Shown here one piece after another: positions 59,356-64,000 of a stretch of DNA of 64,000 nucleotides (positions are counted from its first letter, which is position 1; the number at the start of each line of letters is the position of its first letter). The notes beneath the pieces are model-generated. The model saw only the letters and a list, made by a program, of their open reading frames with translations. It had not been told where the DNA came from and did not search any database. The stretch comes from Sclerodactyla briareus (taxonomy: Eukaryota > Echinodermata > Holothuroidea > Dendrochirotida > Sclerodactylidae): NCBI GenBank assembly GCA_026419785.1, contig JAODTK010005693.1, positions 1-64,000 on the forward strand, in the 5' to 3' direction. The translations under genes were made by a program, and so were the position numbers.

Positions 59356-59879
59356 TGGGGGGGGGATCATCGACTCAACATGGCCGACCTACATGGCCGA
59401 GTAAGAGCCCTTTACATCCGTTGATCTTTAGGGACTTCGGACCTCAAAATAACATAGATAATCCACTCCACATGACAACTTTAATAATTGTGTATGTATT
59501 GATTTATTCATCTAACATGCCATGTATAATCCAGCACGCACTTCTCTTAAACTATTGTAGACGCTTGATGACACACAACTTTTCCTTTCGTTCACCCATC
59601 ACCTTCATTCGTAGCGTGAGCCTAGACAGAGAGGAATCATCAATGAGCCCAACCCCCACACTTCAACAAATCTTCCCTCCCCCATGCACCACCGACTATT
59701 CGTTTGTCTGATTCGTGAGATCGGGTGTGTTCACATGACTTGTGAAATATTAAAGGAATTACGGAAATAAAATGGAATGGGAACATTTGCGGGAACGTTT
59801 GCTGGCAGCGAAAATGGTCCTATTGCGTTCAACGTAATGTATTTCCACTTAGAATGTCTCTCTCCGATTGACACATGCT

Positions 59880-60335
59880 CCCCCATCTGCGTGTAGTCCG
59901 AGTATAAATTTGGTGTCGTCTTCAGATATCTTCATAACCTGGCTCCTGCCTACCTCGTTAATCTATTACACTCCAGAACCCTCCGCTATCAGTACTACTA
60001 GATCAGCGACTCGACGGGTACTCGATGTCCCCTTCACCAGAAACAGCACCTTCGCTGACAGGTCGTTTAGCGTTGCTGGTCCAAAGCTGTGGAACGCTCT
60101 GCCTGCTCATGTCACTGTCCAGCACTTCTCTCGCTACCTTCAAGAAAAACCTCGAGACGTTTTTGTTCACCAGCACATTTGTGAGCCATGTATGATATCC
60201 TTATTGTAGTTATTGTGTTTTTCTGTTTTTGTTTGTTTGTTTTTTTGTTTTTTCTGTTTTTTGTGAAGCGCCATTGAATACGTCAGTAATAATGAGCGCT
60301 ATATCAATTCCTATACTTATACTTACGTTTGCACC
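59880..60335 (+). mobile_element. 3' end of a CR1/L2-like LINE (dead)
   Basis: Translations in two frames give RYLHNLAPAYLVNLL and then FADRSFSVAGPKLWNALPA, HVTVQHFSRYLQEKPRDV. The SFSVAxPKLWNxLP motif is the standard end of the reverse-transcriptase polyprotein in CR1/L2/jockey-type LINEs. The 3' tail GTGAAGCGCCATTGAA to GAGCGCTATATCAATTCC is the usual GCGCTATAT tail of these elements. 5'-truncated and frame-shifted. Confidence 0.75.
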
Positions 60336-61529
60336 TCAGGCAAATCCTGATCCGTGTGATCCTCTCATGCTCCATTGATAAAATGTTAACTGCCGGTTGA
60401 AAACTGTGCCAACATTATGCAAAAATTAGGGTGGCAACTTCAAATATTCTTTCAGTTTTTTTAAAGGTCTTAGTGTGCTTTGGTGTTCATGGGTCTCTGA
60501 AATCTCCGGCTAATACCATTGAAACCACTAAATGATATTCGATAGCAACTACAAAAAAAGGTATCTTTCTACATCTGAGTCAATGACATTAACACATGAG
60601 ATTAGTGTGTGGTAAGTTCTCTGACGACTCTAATGCTTGCCTGCTATATTTTGTCTGATATTGAAAGTCTCCTTCTGTTACATAAGTTGGATATTACTCA
60701 AAAGAAATGGCAATGCATACTACGCATAGTTGGTTCTTGCTTCTATTTGTTTTTTGCAGTGTATCGGCAGAGTTATATTTCATCAACTGAGGATATTCTT
60801 TGAATTGAGTCCACCGGAACCTTCTGATATCCAATCCCATGTGCGATCCTTCCTGTTTTCTCCGCTATGACAGCGTGAGGGCTTTGTTATTCCATGTGCT
60901 CAAGCCATTCAAGGCTGTACTCGCTGCAGTTCCTCTCTTTGAACAGCTTTCTCTCCGTGTTAATTGTAACTATTGAGGTATGTTCCCTGGAGACGTTGAA
61001 GCGCCCTATCCCAGCTGGTTCCTCATTCATCTTCTGTCTCTAATGCTGAGGGTAGGCAATCAAAGCAATGTTCATCATAAAAGGTATATAAACATGTTTT
61101 ATGGAATAGTCGAGAAGAAATCGGAAGAAGGAACCTACAACCCCTTTGGGCTTATCTAATAAGTAGGTCACTTCTACGAGAAAATGAATATGATGTTAAA
61201 TACGGTGAACAGATAAACGAAAACTAAACAAACATTTTTAAACACCCCCCTACACGTAACTTACACACGCACCAAAACCTCTACAATCAATGGATGAAAA
61301 TAATGGGACAGAATTAACTCTTCACAGCCAATTTGAACATGTCACGTAACCATCCGTACTCTCCGCGGAGGGGTGGGAAGGGTTGTATGTCAAAGGTGGG
61401 TGGGCAGTTGTGTGGGGTGGGGGTTGGGGAAGATGGTGAGGGATCGAAGACTTTATAATAATGATAATGAAAATGATTGTCATTATTATGTTATTCTTTT
61501 TTAATATTATTAAAATTATCATTGATTTA
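60336..61529. other. Intergenic, nothing recognised
   Basis: AT-rich. An (AATAAT)-like tract at 61,455-61,530 is the only simple repeat. Confidence 0.5.
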
Positions 61530-61824
61530 TTATGGACCCCAGTGACCTCAAATGATCCCTGACCTAACCCCAAAACAATAGGGTCCATGTACTCATCATG
61601 GGAAACACACCATACCAAGTAGGGCCTCAACCCATAAGAGTTATCTGTGTTTACAACCAATTCGAAATTTCACAAAATTCCATTTTCACACGAAGGGACC
61701 CCTGACCTACACCGAAAACAACAGGGTTCCTGTACTCCCTATATAATAGCTATTTACCAAATTTCAACTCGATCGACCTACCATTTCGGACTTATTAATC
61801 ATGTTCACAAGGTCTTCAGACTTG
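61530..61824 (-). repeat. 310-bp satellite copy, reverse orientation
   Basis: Clear reverse-strand copy: ACCCCAAAACAATAGGGTCC, ATGTACTCATCATGGG, CACCATACCAAG, AACAGGGTTCCTGTACTCCC and ATGTTCACAAGGTCTTCAGAC match the A-block unit closely, with fewer differences than the copies at 36,160 and 53,640. Confidence 0.8.
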
Positions 61825-62935
61825 AGATAAAATAAGATAAGATCAAGAAGTCACTTTATTACACCAGCACAGGGTAATTAACCGTTCGTAATACAATATA
61901 GATGGATAAACATTAAAATACAACACGAGAAAGAAATAACTACACGCGTAAAACGATGAAACTGTAAAACTTAACAATGGCAAGGCTGCGAATGTGTCCA
62001 AAAAGGTTGTTTGCACGAAAGGGCGAGAACACTAGCGATTATAATTATGGTTTAATATTCTAATGCACTGTGGGACGAATGAGGAGGAATGACGGTTGTT
62101 GTTGGCTGTCGGTAGCCTCATCCTCCCTCCGAGGAATAATGAGCCTCTGAAAGGGTTCATAATTGGTGGTCCGCTCCCATCCAAATCGCGTTCTAACTTC
62201 GTTGGAGTAGACGAGTATAAACTGAAGAGTATGAGGGTTTGACTGTGGCCAATTATGCGACTAGCCTGCGTATTAATGAAGTCAATACGGTTGATCTTCC
62301 TTCTTCACATTCCCGCCCAAGAAATCAAACTGTATCCCCATACCCCACCGATGGTAGACGCATAAAACATAGTCAGAATACGATCTCTATGTGCACTTTT
62401 CATAGTACGCAAACGGCATTCTAAGTTTAGTTTCTTCAGTGTGGCCATCACATGCTAGCAAGACAAGCAGTTATCCGAAACTACACCCAGGTATGTCTAC
62501 TGTACAACTCGCTCAACATCACATTCCTTAATACTACATGACTCAAGTACCCCATACTTACGGAAACTATTACCTTTCTTCCGTTTTGTTCCACATTTAA
62601 AACCAGGAATTAATTCTCACAATATCGCTCAAAATCTCTAATTGGCTCAATATTTTGCGTGTCTTATTTTTCGATATCACCCGATCTGGCACGTGTCGCT
62701 GCAAAATTCACAAGAGGAGCAGCTCTCGGCAGATTGATCTGGCAATCTGCTGTAATAAGATTGACAGAAGGTGCCAATACGTCCCTGGGGGCTTTCCGTA
62801 TTTGAAAAGATTACGTTAGATTTACACCCTATTACCTCATGGAAACACTGGGGCCTGTTTGTAAGATAGTTGAGAATCCATTTAAAGAAAATCGTATTGC
62901 CATCATTTCCATAGTTTGTCCGCAAGGTTTTTGGG
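61825..62935 (-). mobile_element. 3' portion of a LINE with reverse-transcriptase remnant (dead)
   Basis: On the - strand, 62,925-62,677 reads FFKWILNYLTNRPQCFHEV, then GCKSNVIFSNTESPQG, matching the RT region with W-x-xNYLxxR and the S(P/T)QG loop of motif B. Near 62,170-62,050 it reads GSLFLGGRMRLPTANNN and SSSFVPQCIRILN, the typical NSFVPxAIRLLN end of ORF2. The 3' tail (AATAAAGTGACTTCTTGATC then TTATCTTATTTTATC) abuts the satellite copy at 61,824. Several frameshifts and stops. Confidence 0.7.
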
Positions 62936-63379
62936 GGGGGGCTGTTATTGTTTAAAGCAGACGAAAGTCAGAATAGACACGGGCTGGCTGCCTAATTGGT
63001 GTGGCTCCAATGAGAGTACATGAATCTGAACAATCTAAAATTGGCATTTCCGTACTGCGATTCGGCCTATAGGCAAATTGCATGGGGTCTACAAACGTCT
63101 CAACCTGTGGTTTCAAGTGCCTCATGCCAGACGTTCACAAGTTTTCATTGCTACTGCGTCAGAGCACCGGTTCGACGTCATTCATGGGCAAGTAATGTGT
63201 TTCGTCTTGGGGATCGGAAAATACATGACTCTTTTCCCAAAGGTCGGTACTGTCTGAGTATTAAAGCCATGTTAAAATAACTGCAAATATATTACACAAT
63301 TGATGGGAAAAAAGGTTGAGACAAAAGAGCAATCCAACTGGGCCGGCTCCTTTGATACGTTGAGTTTAAAAAATCATTC

Positions 63380-63830
63380 GCACTTTTGACTCCTGTTACC
63401 CTCGATGTCATCGGCTGATCCCAAAACGACAGGGGTCAATGTACGCATTATGGGGTACATATCTTCCCAATTAACTGAGCTCATTAAATCGTTACACAGT
63501 TTGCGTTTATCATGCTCACAAGTTGCGATCCTCAGATGCAATTTTTTTCCACAAATCCGGCCCATTTTTCCTTCAATTGACCCCGATCTTACCAACTATT
63601 CGGCTTTCTGTACTACTCATAAAAGACACACTGTAACGACAATTTTCATGTAATCAGACAAACCTTCTGGTCTTAACCGTGTTTGTTTTACAAGCATTCA
63701 GCACTTTGACCTCTGCTGACCTCACTTGACCTCGTTTGACCTGACCCACCAATCGGGGTCATGTGCCTCATTATGTTGAATATATAAAGTCCTAACCAGT
63801 AATGAGTTTTTCATCACTCACGACTAGACC
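63380..63830 (-). repeat. Diverged 310-bp satellite copies, reverse orientation
   Basis: CCCAAAACGACAGGGGTCAA, TGTACGCATTATGGGG, then after a gap CTTTGACCTCTGCTGACC, TCACTTGACCTCGTTTGACC and TCGGGGTCATGTGCCTCATT. The TGACCT words are the complements of AGGTCA. Confidence 0.6.
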
Positions 63831-63854
63831 CAACCATGTTTGGGGCAGATCATA

Positions 63855-63921
63855 CCATACATACATACATACCTACATACATACATACATCATCCCATAC
63901 ATACATACATACATACTACAT
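63855..63921 (+). repeat. (CATA)n microsatellite
   Basis: Imperfect CATA/ACAT tract with two interruptions (ACCT, CATCCC). Confidence 0.95.
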
Positions 63922-64000
63922 GCGCCACTTTCGAAGCGCGAAGGGCAAAAGCCAAGTCTTGTTTTCGCTAAGTGAACCGCAAGCCCCCGAGCGCCGCCTG

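Overview
This looks like animal nuclear DNA. It has intron-separated exons with GT/AG borders, dispersed LINE and LTR-type repeats, satellites and microsatellites. There are no long ORFs, operons or bacterial signals. Domain content (sushi/CCP modules, an adhesion-GPCR GAIN/GPS/7TM core) and repeat style suggest a marine invertebrate, perhaps an echinoderm or other deuterostome. The species cannot be fixed from the sequence. One-base insertions and deletions are frequent in both repeats and exons, as in an unpolished long-read assembly. Broken frames here are therefore not by themselves proof of pseudogenes.

Layout, all on the + strand unless stated. 1-33,180: a large tandem array of about 1.17-kb units, each with one 183-nt sushi (CCP/SCR) exon bounded by a TTACAG acceptor and a GTAAGTGAAT donor, both in phase 1. 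I map 19 copies. At one fixed intron site, three units carry a block (161-5,112; 7,516-10,329; 25,798-27,984) bounded by a 12-bp inverted repeat and filled with about 310-bp satellite units rich in AGGTCA half-sites. 33,181-36,100: a second array (about 0.6-0.7 kb units) of a different phase 1-1 CCP exon that decays toward its 3' end.

37,160-55,900: scattered exons that together read as an adhesion (class B2) GPCR. They are a pre-GAIN helix exon (37.2 kb), GAIN subdomain A (39.4 kb), GAIN subdomain B (44.6 kb), the GPS cleavage motif (47.3-47.5 kb), TM2-TM3 (51.4 kb), a possible TM4/ECL2 piece (54.25 kb), TM5-TM7 (54.46 kb) and a possible cytoplasmic tail (55.7 kb). I could not find TM1. Same strand, same order and symmetric phase-1 CCP exons make the simplest reading one very large receptor gene: a stalk of more than 20 near-identical, heavily N-glycosylated sushi modules in front of a GAIN/GPS/7TM core. 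Its 5' end lies upstream of the window.

55,900-64,000: mostly intergenic and repeat-derived. It holds a 478-bp TRIM-like LTR element (- strand) with a tRNA-Pro-like primer-binding site, two LINE 3' ends (one per strand), GGTCTC-rich repeats, diverged copies of the 310-bp satellite in reverse orientation, and a CATA microsatellite.
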